Shown piece after piece: positions 46,907 to 55,867 of a DNA stretch of 64,000 nucleotides. Source of the DNA: Zhongshania sp. R06B22 (GTDB taxonomy: Bacteria > Pseudomonadota > Gammaproteobacteria > Pseudomonadales > Spongiibacteraceae); assembly GCF_040892595.1 (NCBI RefSeq), contig NZ_JBFRYB010000001.1, positions 3,286,001 through 3,350,000 on the forward strand, in the 5' to 3' direction. The notes below the pieces were generated by a model. The model did not search any database. It was not told where the DNA came from and was given only the letters and a program-made list of their open reading frames with translations. A program made the position numbers and the translations under genes. Numbering within the stretch: the stretch's first letter is position 1; every line of letters starts with the position of its first letter.

Positions 46907-47439
46907 TCCCGACCTCCCAATCGCGTTCGCAGCTGCTGCTTCGCTCGGCTAATTAACGATTCAACCGCTTTAGCCGACAAGCCCATAATAGTTGCGATAT
47001 CTTTCACCGACACGTCCTGGTAAAAACGAAATGCCATGGCTGCACGCTGATTATCTGGCAGTGATTTTAAGGCATCAAAGACAAGGGCATTATCACCCGC
47101 ATTCACTATTGGCTCTGGCGCCGCAGTATCGACAATCGACTCGACCAAGTTATCATCGACTACCAAACGCTGCTGAACTCGCTGACGAAAATTGAGGGCT
47201 AAATTATTAGCCACGCGATATAACCATGTGGTCAGCTTGGCATCATCGCGCCATTCTGGCGCTTGCTTCCAAAGCCGCTCAAACACCTCTTGGCAAAGGT
47301 CTTCTGCGTCATCGCGAGAAAGCACTATGCGGTAGACAAGATTCAACACCATTTTACTATGGCGGCCCAACAGCATCGCAAAAGCCTGTTGGTCGCCATC
47401 TGCTACTCGCCGCATCAATTCGATGTCAGATAACTGCAC
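46903..47439 (-). CDS. ECF-type RNA polymerase sigma factor
   Basis: A 178-residue sigma-70 family protein of ECF size. Region 2 is LLGRHSKMVLNLVYRIVLSRDDAEDLCQEVFERLWK; region 4 is SLPDNQRAAMAFRFYQDVSVKDIATIMGLSAKAVESLISRAKQQLRTRL. It begins the three-gene operon with the anti-sigma-like and metal-sensor-like genes. The metal or stress it answers to is unknown. Confidence 0.95.
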   Translation of the reverse strand: MQLSDIELMRRVADGDQQAFAMLLGRHSKMVLNLVYRIVLSRDDAEDLCQEVFERLWKQAPEWRDDAKLTTWLYRVANNLALNFRQRVQQRLVVDDNLVESIVDTAAPEPIVNAGDNALVFDALKSLPDNQRAAMAFRFYQDVSVKDIATIMGLSAKAVESLISRAKQQLRTRLGGRE

Positions 47440-47475
47440 GCTGAATCCTAAAGGTCGGCGAAAAAGGGATATTAA

Positions 47476-47925
47476 TTACACGCCGTCACCCTTGCGGTGT
47501 TCGCCGTCATGTCCCTCACCACCGTGACCGCGCATTGCCTTAAACATTTCACGACGATCAATAGTGCCATCGCCATTGCGATCCATGCGCGTCGCCATTT
47601 CATCGGTGCTGGCGGCAAACTCGTCTGCAGAAACTTGCCCGTCCTCGTTAGCATCAGCGCGATCAAAGCGGTCTTTCTTGTTTGCTTTGCGCTCAGCCTT
47701 CATCTGCGCCTTGTACTCGGTCACTTCTTCACGGCTCAAATTACCGTCACCGTTCAAATCCATTTTTGCAAACTCCGCATTGCGATACTCAGATAGCTCA
47801 GTGGTTGTGACAGTGCCATCGCCATTGAGATCAAAATTTGGGCGCGGTTTTCGGTCTTCGCCGGCGATCGCTGACACCGCCGCTAGAGAAACGATAACGC
47901 TGAGAATTTTTTGTGCTGTATTCAT
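47476..47925 (-). CDS. Secreted EF-hand calcium-binding protein
   Basis: About 149 residues: a signal peptide (ending near AIAGE) then four EF-hand loops, with DLNGDGTVTTTE, DLNGDGNLSREE, DANEDGQVSADE and DRNGDGTIDRRE. The spacing suits two EF-hand pairs. The C-terminus is His/Gly-rich. It lies 36 bp upstream of the ECF sigma gene on the same strand. The ATG at 47925 follows GGGAG. It may be controlled by that sigma factor. Confidence 0.93.
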   Translation of the reverse strand: MNTAQKILSVIVSLAAVSAIAGEDRKPRPNFDLNGDGTVTTTELSEYRNAEFAKMDLNGDGNLSREEVTEYKAQMKAERKANKKDRFDRADANEDGQVSADEFAASTDEMATRMDRNGDGTIDRREMFKAMRGHGGEGHDGEHRKGDGV

Positions 47926-48072
47926 ATTTGTTACTCCCAAGAATCATTGCTTAGAATCATTGATTAGAATTTTGCTTCATTGCTACGGCCGTTAATGATT
48001 AAACACCGCAGGTGCAAAAATCCTTCGCAGGGAGCGAAAAATAATAACTAACATAAGAGATATACACTCGGG

Positions 48073-48741
48073 CTAAGTGATACTGAACTCATAGCGCCAC
48101 ACACCCGCCTCTAAATAACAGCGATTTCTAGGGCCAGAAAGAGTGGGATCGATCGCCGCATAGCCAACATCGCCGTCATACAACATGCAGACAACATCAT
48201 TATGTGAGGATATTAGGGGCTGAAAATAAGGCACCGTGCGATCAAGATAAAAACGCCTGGCATCATGCTGGGTTCCACAGGCAGCAAGCTCGGCCAGCGT
48301 AACCACGGTGGGCGGCAATAGGGCTAGCTCACCACGCCGATGCAGCTGTAAAAAGTGCTCTGGGGTTCCCCAGAGGAAATCATCCATTTCCTCGCCATCA
48401 ACAAGCACCTCAGCATTGTCACCCTCGGCAAGAAAGAACCAGGTAGCAAATCGACGACCCATGGCGGGTGGCGTTGTCCAATGCGACAGCAGCAAAAAGT
48501 CCTGCGTTCGCAAAGAAATGCTGGCTTCTTCCATGGTCTCTCTGGCGGCTGCAGCGCGAGCCGCCTGCTCCTCGTTCGCGGCGCCATCATAATCTTCAGG
48601 GTCAAGAGTGCCACCTGGAAAAACCCAATGACCGCCACCGACTTTAAGTTGCTTGTGTCTTCGCAACAGCAGGGTTTCTAGACCTGCATCGCTGTCGCGA
48701 GTAATAACGGCTGTTGCCGCCGCTCGAATATCACTTGTCAT
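48073..48741 (-). CDS. Nudix hydrolase
   Basis: A 222-residue protein. The Nudix box is split by an insertion: VFPGGTLDPEDYDGAANEEQAARAAAARETMEEASI, keeping RETMEEAS. The sheet-forming N-terminus (TAVITRDSDAGLETLLLRRH) is typical. Family members cut nucleoside diphosphate-X substrates; long ones like this resemble the NUDT19/acyl-CoA branch. Substrate unassigned. Confidence 0.88.
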   Translation of the reverse strand: MTSDIRAAATAVITRDSDAGLETLLLRRHKQLKVGGGHWVFPGGTLDPEDYDGAANEEQAARAAAARETMEEASISLRTQDFLLLSHWTTPPAMGRRFATWFFLAEGDNAEVLVDGEEMDDFLWGTPEHFLQLHRRGELALLPPTVVTLAELAACGTQHDARRFYLDRTVPYFQPLISSHNDVVCMLYDGDVGYAAIDPTLSGPRNRCYLEAGVWRYEFSIT

Positions 48742-48759
48742 TGCTTAAAACCCATCGCG

Positions 48760-49611
48760 CTATATCAACAAATGATCTAGCGTCTCTATTATTGTTTCAG
48801 CACGCGGCCGGATTCGAAAGTTATCGGTTAGATCAGCGTAAATTATGGTGCCGCTTTCATCGGTCATCAACACCGTTGGCAATACCGTATCGTAACCATA
48901 GCCCAACATTCCCAGCGGCACACCGTGACGATGAACAATACCAAGACTAATTGCCGCTCGGTTATTATCATCCACATAGAATGGCATGGGCACCCCGAGA
49001 CGGGATTGCTGCGCTGCACTTTTCTTTGGGCTTTGCGGACTTATCAGCACTAGCTCTACACCACGCTCACCGAAGGCATCGTAATGTTTGGCTAGATCCG
49101 CCAGCTGTGCCTGACACATTGGACACCAGTTGCCGCGGAAAAATACCCATAACACTTTTTTACCAACAAAACTCGAAGATGATAGCTGCTCGCCATTGAG
49201 GGTCGCCAGCGCGAAATCCGGTAACTGCACGCCTTTTTGCAATAACACATTATCGCTACGATCTAGGTAGGTATACCAAAACACATATACCAGCACCCCA
49301 CCCAGACCAAAAAACAAGGTATAAAAGGTGGGTAGCGGCTCCATCTCTATCACGGTGAGCACCGAGCCTAAGAGCGCCATAACCACTGGTGTTGCTATAA
49401 AACGCACAACGCGGATATAGGGGAAGGTATAAACCATACTCATAAAGAGCACCAGCGGCCCAACCGCCAGCAGGGCACCCAACCAAGACAAGCTAAATGT
49501 AGCATCTCCCAGAAGGTGACAAATACTTTGGATGGAAATCGCAATACACAAGACCAGATAGGGAATTGCATACCAGCGCTTAAGCTGCGATATCAGGCCC
49601 AATATCATCAA
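48760..49611 (-). CDS. Membrane-anchored peroxiredoxin-like (AhpC/TSA) protein
   Basis: A 283-residue protein with about four N-terminal membrane segments (to about residue 120), followed by a thioredoxin-fold domain: FALATLNGEQLSSSSFVGKKVLWVFFRGNWCPMCQAQL has an NWCPMC redox pair. The domain continues with VLISPQSPKKSAAQQSRLGVPMPFYVD. It is probably a membrane-tethered thiol reductase or peroxidase whose redox domain is cytosolic or periplasmic, which I cannot tell from sequence. Confidence 0.85.
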   Translation of the reverse strand: MMILGLISQLKRWYAIPYLVLCIAISIQSICHLLGDATFSLSWLGALLAVGPLVLFMSMVYTFPYIRVVRFIATPVVMALLGSVLTVIEMEPLPTFYTLFFGLGGVLVYVFWYTYLDRSDNVLLQKGVQLPDFALATLNGEQLSSSSFVGKKVLWVFFRGNWCPMCQAQLADLAKHYDAFGERGVELVLISPQSPKKSAAQQSRLGVPMPFYVDDNNRAAISLGIVHRHGVPLGMLGYGYDTVLPTVLMTDESGTIIYADLTDNFRIRPRAETIIETLDHLLI

Positions 49612-49869
49612 TTGTTATCCCTGCTATTCACCAAACCTCTTAGCGTTTCACTATGAAACCTGCTTATTGTATTGTAGCTTGACCCTATACGTGCTTTTTA
49701 GGCTATTGACCGAAAATAAGTGCGAGCAACGTAAGCGGCAATAGCTCATAAAAATATTAAGACTTAAACTAGCGCCGCATTGAAGGTCATAGCTTACGCC
49801 TCGGCGATGCAAAAAAACATAACAACACTAAATATATCAGATAGTTGCAAACACAGGGTGTGGAATCAA

Positions 49870-51279
49870 ATGGCAAAACTTTCGATAATGGATTTAGGCT
49901 TTTTTCTGACTGAGACTGACGCAAGCCCCAAACATGTGGGTGGCCTGCTTATGTTTAGCAAGCCCACAGCGGCAGCGGACGACTATGTTGAAAAGCTGGT
50001 TGACGAGTATGCCTGCAACATTGATGAAATCCGCGCTCCCTTCAATCAAATCATTCAGTTTTCCGTCTTTAAAGCACCGAGCTGGGAATGTGACAAAAAC
50101 TTTGATATCAGCAAGCATGTTTTTTATCACACTATAGAAGGTGATGACTTTCGCGACGGTCTTTATGACTTAATTGGTGAGTTACACAGTGTCCGTATGG
50201 ATCGCAGCCGACCCATGTGGGAAATGCATGTTATTCAAGGTATTGATGACAAGCGTTTCGCACTGTACACCAAGCTGCACCATGCTTATGCCGATGGCGT
50301 GACCATGTCATCGTGGCTGGTGAATAGCCTAAGTGAATCTGCGCGAACAAAATCTGTAACACCGATATGGTCAGTTTTACCGCATAAACGCAGGCAAAGT
50401 ACCGCTGACAGTATCTCAGTCATGAAGGTATTAACGCAGCTCGGCGGCCGCTACACCGATTATATAAAAGCATTTACAGGCCTCAGTAAGCTCAGCGCGC
50501 AGCTCGCTTTAGAAACTTTAAACCTAACAAAAAATGCGGTTGCCGTGCCGTTCAGAGCCAATAGTTCCACCCCGCTAACAGGGCAAGTCAGTGCCGGGCG
50601 TCAAATCGCCACTGCAGCTGTTGATATGGAGCGAGTGCATCGTCTGCGCAAACTCACTAGATCTACTCTCAATCACATAGCCTTAACGTGTATCGACGGC
50701 GCACTGCATCGCTACCTGCAAGATTGCGGAACCGACATCAACGAACCCATCACTATTCAAATGCCGGTGAATTTGCGTAAAAGTGGCGATGATAGCTTGG
50801 GTAATAAAATTGGCATAGTGCTTGTCGAACTCGCTAGTAAAACCACCGACCCCTATGAAAGATTGCGTGAAATAGGCTTTACGCTCCGCAATGTACGCTA
50901 TCAAATTGATGGCGTACCACCGGCATCAGTGATGGCGTATACCGTTCTGCTCGGCGGTGTATCACTGATTGCTGAAGCCCTGAAACTGGGCGACGTACTG
51001 CCACCACTAGGTAACACTTTAGTGTCAAATGTACCGGGGCCTGCTAAGGCACTTTACTTAAAAGGAGCAAAACTTGAAGAAATGTACCCGATTAGCGCCT
51101 TAACACCGAGCAACCATCTAAATATTACGCTATACAGTTATGACGGCCGTTTACAGTTCGGCTTGGTGGCCACCACTGCCATGCCAAACCTCAATGTTCT
51201 TGGCGACTATATACACGATGCATTTGACGACCTAGAAAAGGCCGTTTCTCCATCTTTATTAGCTAACACGAAAAAATAA
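49870..51279 (+). CDS. Wax ester synthase / diacylglycerol acyltransferase (WS/DGAT)
   Basis: About 469 residues. The active-site motif HHAYADG (HHxxxDG) is near residue 138. The C-terminal region NTLVSNVPGPAKALYLKGAKLEEMYPISAL is typical. The enzyme esterifies acyl-CoA with fatty alcohol or diacylglycerol. I chose the ATG at 49870 (MAKLSIMDLGFFLTE), which matches the family's usual start; the frame could begin at a TTG at 49780. The acyl reductase gene follows by 47 bp, so alcohol production and esterification are adjacent. Confidence 0.92.
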   Translation: MAKLSIMDLGFFLTETDASPKHVGGLLMFSKPTAAADDYVEKLVDEYACNIDEIRAPFNQIIQFSVFKAPSWECDKNFDISKHVFYHTIEGDDFRDGLYDLIGELHSVRMDRSRPMWEMHVIQGIDDKRFALYTKLHHAYADGVTMSSWLVNSLSESARTKSVTPIWSVLPHKRRQSTADSISVMKVLTQLGGRYTDYIKAFTGLSKLSAQLALETLNLTKNAVAVPFRANSSTPLTGQVSAGRQIATAAVDMERVHRLRKLTRSTLNHIALTCIDGALHRYLQDCGTDINEPITIQMPVNLRKSGDDSLGNKIGIVLVELASKTTDPYERLREIGFTLRNVRYQIDGVPPASVMAYTVLLGGVSLIAEALKLGDVLPPLGNTLVSNVPGPAKALYLKGAKLEEMYPISALTPSNHLNITLYSYDGRLQFGLVATTAMPNLNVLGDYIHDAFDDLEKAVSPSLLANTKK

Positions 51280-51326
51280 CACCGGAATAGATACCTAAAA
51301 CTCAAATAAAAACCTGGAGATTTACC

Positions 51327-53315
51327 ATGAGTTATTTTGTCACTGGCGGTACCGGATTTATCGGTAGCGCCCTAATCGAACGTCTCGCCAAGCGCAAAGG
51401 CACTATCTACCTCCTAGTGCGCCGCGGTTCAAAACAAAAATACAAAGATCTTCTTGAAAAGAGCGGACTTAGTTCAGACCGCCTAGTGGCGATAAATGGT
51501 GATCTATCCAAACCGCGCCTCGGTATTAGCCCCAAAGATATGACAACCCTTAAGGGTTCGGTAAAACACTTCTACCACCTTGCTGCGATTTACGATCTAA
51601 AAGCTGACGCGGCGAGCCAAGAGATTGCCAATGTAGAAGGCACTAGAAACGCCATCGCCGCCGCCGAAGCCATGGATGCCAAATGCTTTAACCTAGCTAG
51701 CTCTATTGCTGCAGCGGGCTTGTATCGCGGCACCTTCCGTGAAGATATGTTTGAAGAGGCCAAAGGCCTAGAGCACGCGTATTTCCGCACCAAGCATGTC
51801 TCAGAGGGTTTAGTGCGTAACGAATGCAAAATACCCTACCGCATATACCGCCCAGCCTTGGTCGTCGGCGATTCTAAGACCGGCCAAATCGACAAGATAG
51901 ACGGTCCGTATTATTTCTTTAAATTGCTGCAAAGACTTCGTAATCGTATACCGCAGTGGGTACCACTGATCGGCATTGAAGGCGGACAAATGAATATTGT
52001 CCCCGTTGACTATGTTGCTGATGCAATGGATTTCTTATCGCACAAGGCTGGCTTAGATGGCCGCTGCTTCCACTTAGTCAATACCGAGTCACAGCTAGTG
52101 GGTGAGGTTTTAAATATTTTCTCGAAAGCCGCCCATGCACCCCGCTTTGCAATGCGTATTGATATGCGGATGTTTGCCTTCATTCCAGCATCAATTCTTA
52201 ATCTAGTGAAAGGGCTGCCACCTGTTCGCAGAATAATAAATGCCATTCTCGCTGATTATCAGATTCCACAAGACGCCGTGAGCTTTATGAATATGCCCAC
52301 TCGTTTTGATACTCGCGAGACGCTTAAGGCATTGAAAGGCAGCGGAATCGCACCCCCAGCGTTAGAAGACTATGCGCATGTCATCTGGGATTACTGGGAG
52401 CGCAATCTCGATCCAGATCTATTTGAAGATCGCTCGCTGCGAGGCAATGTAAAAGACAAAGTTATTGTTATTACCGGCGCGTCATCAGGTATTGGTAAAG
52501 CGGCGGCAATTAAATTGGCAGCGGCCGGCGGTAAAGTCGTCTTAGTCGCACGCTCTCTTGAAAAGCTGGAAGAGACTCAAAAGGAAATAGCTGACAAAGG
52601 TGGCTCTAGCTATGCTTATAGCTGTGATGTATCCGACTTGGAGTCCTGCGACAAATTAGTCGCCACGGTGCTGGAAAATCATGGCCAGGTGGATGTACTT
52701 GTTAATAACGCGGGCCGCTCAATACGGCGCTCACTGGAATTAACGTTTGATCGCTTCCACGACTTTGAACGCACTATGCAGCTGAACTATTTTGGCGCTA
52801 TTCGTTTAATTATGGGACTGGCTCCGTCAATGCTAGAGCGCAAAGTTGGTCACGTGATTAATATCTCGTCGATTGCGGTCATAGTTGGCACCTCACCGCG
52901 CTTTTCGGCATATGCCGCCTCTAAATCGGCTTTAGATGCTTTTTCTAAGGCAGCTGCAGCTGAGTTCTCTGACCGGAATATCGCGTTCACAACGATTAAT
53001 ATGCCACTGGTTAGAACACCGATGATTGGGCCAACATCGATCTATAACTCGGTGCCAACACTGTCTCCGGAAGAAGCGGCAGACATGATTTGTAGCGCCA
53101 TTATTCGCAGACCGAAACGCATAGCTACGGGCCTTGGCATTACCATGCAAGTCCTTAACGCAATTATGCCAAAGGCGGTGGAGATCACTATGAATATGGT
53201 TTTCCGCACATTCCCAGACTCTTCAGCAGCCAAGGGCGACGGTGAAGAAATCAAGACCGAGGCGTCTACCGAGCAAATTGCACTGGCGGCCGTTTTAAAA
53301 GGCATTCACGTCTAG
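51327..53315 (+). CDS. Two-domain fatty acyl-CoA reductase (alcohol-forming)
   Basis: A 662-residue fusion. Residues 1-370 are a male-sterility/FAR-type reductase (YFVTGGTGFIGSALIERL, YRPALVVGDSKTG, the YFRTK active site). Residues 378-662 form an SDR (VIVITGASSGIGKAAAIKL, NNAGRS, and YAASKSALDAF). The two domains match the architecture of the Marinobacter reductase that converts acyl-CoA to alcohol (Maqu_2507 type, as I recall). It would supply the alcohol for the wax ester synthase 47 bp upstream. A terminator-like hairpin follows. Confidence 0.93.
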   Translation: MSYFVTGGTGFIGSALIERLAKRKGTIYLLVRRGSKQKYKDLLEKSGLSSDRLVAINGDLSKPRLGISPKDMTTLKGSVKHFYHLAAIYDLKADAASQEIANVEGTRNAIAAAEAMDAKCFNLASSIAAAGLYRGTFREDMFEEAKGLEHAYFRTKHVSEGLVRNECKIPYRIYRPALVVGDSKTGQIDKIDGPYYFFKLLQRLRNRIPQWVPLIGIEGGQMNIVPVDYVADAMDFLSHKAGLDGRCFHLVNTESQLVGEVLNIFSKAAHAPRFAMRIDMRMFAFIPASILNLVKGLPPVRRIINAILADYQIPQDAVSFMNMPTRFDTRETLKALKGSGIAPPALEDYAHVIWDYWERNLDPDLFEDRSLRGNVKDKVIVITGASSGIGKAAAIKLAAAGGKVVLVARSLEKLEETQKEIADKGGSSYAYSCDVSDLESCDKLVATVLENHGQVDVLVNNAGRSIRRSLELTFDRFHDFERTMQLNYFGAIRLIMGLAPSMLERKVGHVINISSIAVIVGTSPRFSAYAASKSALDAFSKAAAAEFSDRNIAFTTINMPLVRTPMIGPTSIYNSVPTLSPEEAADMICSAIIRRPKRIATGLGITMQVLNAIMPKAVEITMNMVFRTFPDSSAAKGDGEEIKTEASTEQIALAAVLKGIHV

Positions 53316-53347
53316 GTTCAAGTTCTGGCTTAACATCCACTCAGTCA

Positions 53348-53376
53348 GTAATAAGCGAGCGAAGCTCGCTTATTAC
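53348..53376. terminator. Strong hairpin after the wax-ester operon
   Basis: A perfect 13-bp stem (GTAATAAGCGAGC, loop GAA, and its complement). No T tract follows. It lies 32 bp past the reductase stop. Confidence 0.6.
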
Positions 53377-53688
53377 CTAATTGAGCTCCCTTCTTTCTTA
53401 TTCCGCACAGCTCCTCAATTATTGATCTAGCAATCAAAATCTTCCGTTCACATCAGCATCAAGCTAGCTTGGCTAATTGTATTTTCACTTAAGATAGTTC
53501 ACCCAATAATGCACAGTAGCGCCTACGGAGTGGATCTTCAGTGGCCTAACTCTGCGAACCTTAATACGGGTAAGGTAAGGACATAAGATGCTAGGACAAA
53601 CAGCTACGCCGCCTTTTAGCGACACGACGGGAATAACGGGGGGCTCAACGCAAAATTAGCGCCAATCGAGGAGAGTGTATAAAAAGAC
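53377..53688. other. Intergenic stretch without identified features
   Basis: About 310 bp between the hairpin and the convergent small DUF3094 gene. I see no coding frame, RNA or repeat with support. Confidence 0.6.
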
Positions 53689-53880
53689 TTAATGGATACC
53701 GCTAAGCGACGCAAGAACCAATGCACCGACTGAAATAGTGGTCACCATAATTAACAAAATACCCAGTAATTTGAGGGGGCGGTATGGCTTACGCTCAACA
53801 TTGTTATATCCCTGATTCAAAAAGGCGTCTACCTTAGCCTGGTCTTCTGGATACAACTTATTATGTTCGTTTTCCATCAT
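53689..53880 (-). CDS. Small membrane protein, DUF3094-like
   Basis: About 63 residues. LYPEDQAKVDAFLNQGYNNVERKPYRPLKLL followed by one membrane helix matches the DUF3094 pattern (SPEDQ...VERKPFRP) as I recall it from pseudomonads. Function unknown. It begins ATGATG; a longer frame from 53943 overlaps the terminator of the next gene. Confidence 0.75.
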   Translation of the reverse strand: MMENEHNKLYPEDQAKVDAFLNQGYNNVERKPYRPLKLLGILLIMVTTISVGALVLASLSGIH

Positions 53881-53926
53881 TTCACCACTCGCGATTACAA
53901 ATGACATTACCCATATACCGGGCAAT

Positions 53927-53962
53927 AAAAAAGGCGGCCCCATTATCGCTGGTTGCCGCCTT
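53927..53962 (-). terminator. Rho-independent terminator of the acyl-CoA dehydrogenase gene
   Basis: On the minus strand AAGGCGGC and GCCGCCTT enclose a 16-nt loop and are followed by six T. It lies about 50 bp past the stop of the dehydrogenase at 54011. Confidence 0.8.
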
Positions 53963-54010
53963 ATTCTCCAGCTTTACTGCAGTGGCCCCAAATTAGGCCG
54001 CATTCTATAG

Positions 54011-55801
54011 TTAAGCGAAGGCTTCCTCTGGAATATCCATTAAGCTGGCGCTGCCATTGCGAATTGACTCAGTTAAGCCCTTCGCCTGTGGCAGCAAACG
54101 CTGAATAAAGAACCGCGCCGTATGCAACTTAGCCTGTCCAAACGCATCACCTTGCTGGCTATCGCCATTTAGGACCGCGCGCGTCATCATCGCCCACATA
54201 TATGTGTACAGGGTGAAGCCCATAACATGCAGGAACTCGACAGATGCGGCGCCAATGGCATTTGCATCACCGCCTTGGGCTTGTGACAAAACGAACTCGG
54301 CTAGCGACTCAAGGTTGTCAACGGACTCATTTAATGGATTTAAGAACTCATCCATACCACTAACCGCGGCGGCTGACGCAGAGAATTCCCGCATTTCAGC
54401 AATCAGCACATTGAGATTCCGTCCGCCATTTGCAGCTATCTTACGCCCCATTAAATCAAGCGCCTGAATCCCATTTGTGCCTTCATAAATTTGGCTAATA
54501 CGCACGTCGCGCACTAATTGCTCCATGCCCCATTCACGAATATACCCGTGGCCACCAAATATCTGCTGGCCCGCAATAGTGCCTTCAAGGCCCTTGTCGG
54601 TTATAAAAGCTTTAGCAACCGGAGTGAGTAACTCGACCATTCCATCTGCCTTGGCCTTAGCCTCACCACTAGAAAACTTCGCTTCATCGAGCTGCTTACC
54701 AACATAGACTGCAAAGGCGCGACCGGCCTCAACGTAAGCCTTTTGTGTTAACAGCATGCGCCGCACATCGGGGTGCACAACAATCGGATCTGCTGCTGCA
54801 GCACTGTTCACTGGGCCAGAAGGCGCCCGGCTTTGAATACGCTCGCGGGCATAAATTGATGACCACTGATAGGCCGCCTCTGCCGCGCTAAGCCCTTGAA
54901 TACCAACAGACAGGCGCTCGTAGTTCATCATGGTAAACATACCCTGCAAACCACGATTAATCTCGCCAATAAGATAGCCCTGCGCGCCATCAAAATTCAT
55001 CACACACGTTGCAGAGGCGTTAATACCCATTTTGTGTTCGATGCTACCGCAGTGAACACCGTTATTCTCACCGCTGCTACCGTCGTCATTAACCTTCATC
55101 TTCGGAACTAGAAACAAGGAAATACCCTTAGACCCAGCAGGCGCATCCGGCAACTTTGCCAACACCAAATGAATAATATTTTCGGTTAAATCGTGATCGC
55201 CACCGGTAATGAAAATCTTGGTGCCACTAATACTGTAGCTGCCATCGGCAAGCGGCTCGGCTTTTGTGCGAATCATGCCTAGGTCGGTACCGGCGTGGCT
55301 CTCGGTTAAGCACATCGCGCCTGCCCACTTGCCCGAGTACATATTGGGCAAGAACTTACTCTTTAGCTCTTCTGTCGCATGACTCGATATCGCCAACGCC
55401 GCGCCAGAGGTAAGCGTTAAATACAAACCCATCGCGATGTTTGAGGAGTACAGCATTTCTTCAAACAGCAAAACCAACATCTTAGGCATGGTCTGGCCGC
55501 CATACTCCGGAGCGCCCGATAATCCACCCCAACCGCCTTCGGCCAATTGGCGAAACGCCTCTGGATAGCCTTTAGGTGTAGTCACAACACCATCAGTCCA
55601 TTTAACGCCCTCTTCGTGCCCTGATTGGCTAAGCGGCGCCACCAAAGACTCGTTGATCTTTGCGCCTTCTTCGAGGATAGCGTCAGCGAGTTCGCGGTTA
55701 ACCTCTTCCATTGCGGGCATGGTTTCCCAGAGCTGTTCCGCCTTAAAAACTTCGTGTAAAACGAACTGCATATCACGGAGGGGGGCTTTGTAGTCAGGCA
55801 T
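54011..55801 (-). CDS. Acyl-CoA dehydrogenase (long, FadE-like type)
   Basis: A 596-residue flavoenzyme with the large C-terminal extension of this branch. Motifs: MCLTESHAGTDLG, GTKIFITGGDHD, GVHCGSIEHKMGI and the catalytic-region IYEGTNGIQALDLMGRK. It catalyses the first step of beta-oxidation of an acyl-CoA. A paralogue of the same length lies just upstream on the same strand, about half-identical by eye, so the two may differ in chain length or branching preference. Confidence 0.95.
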   Translation of the reverse strand: MPDYKAPLRDMQFVLHEVFKAEQLWETMPAMEEVNRELADAILEEGAKINESLVAPLSQSGHEEGVKWTDGVVTTPKGYPEAFRQLAEGGWGGLSGAPEYGGQTMPKMLVLLFEEMLYSSNIAMGLYLTLTSGAALAISSHATEELKSKFLPNMYSGKWAGAMCLTESHAGTDLGMIRTKAEPLADGSYSISGTKIFITGGDHDLTENIIHLVLAKLPDAPAGSKGISLFLVPKMKVNDDGSSGENNGVHCGSIEHKMGINASATCVMNFDGAQGYLIGEINRGLQGMFTMMNYERLSVGIQGLSAAEAAYQWSSIYARERIQSRAPSGPVNSAAAADPIVVHPDVRRMLLTQKAYVEAGRAFAVYVGKQLDEAKFSSGEAKAKADGMVELLTPVAKAFITDKGLEGTIAGQQIFGGHGYIREWGMEQLVRDVRISQIYEGTNGIQALDLMGRKIAANGGRNLNVLIAEMREFSASAAAVSGMDEFLNPLNESVDNLESLAEFVLSQAQGGDANAIGAASVEFLHVMGFTLYTYMWAMMTRAVLNGDSQQGDAFGQAKLHTARFFIQRLLPQAKGLTESIRNGSASLMDIPEEAFA

Positions 55802-55823
55802 AAATTACTCCTTCTAAATCAGT

Positions 55824-55845
55824 ACGACGGCCATAAGGCCGTCGT
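55824..55845. terminator. Hairpin between the two acyl-CoA dehydrogenase genes
   Basis: A perfect 9-bp stem (ACGACGGCC, loop ATAA, GGCCGTCGT) without a T tract. It may reduce read-through or stabilise ends of the mRNA. Confidence 0.5.
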
Positions 55846-55867
55846 TAAGCTATCGAGCAAAAATCAT

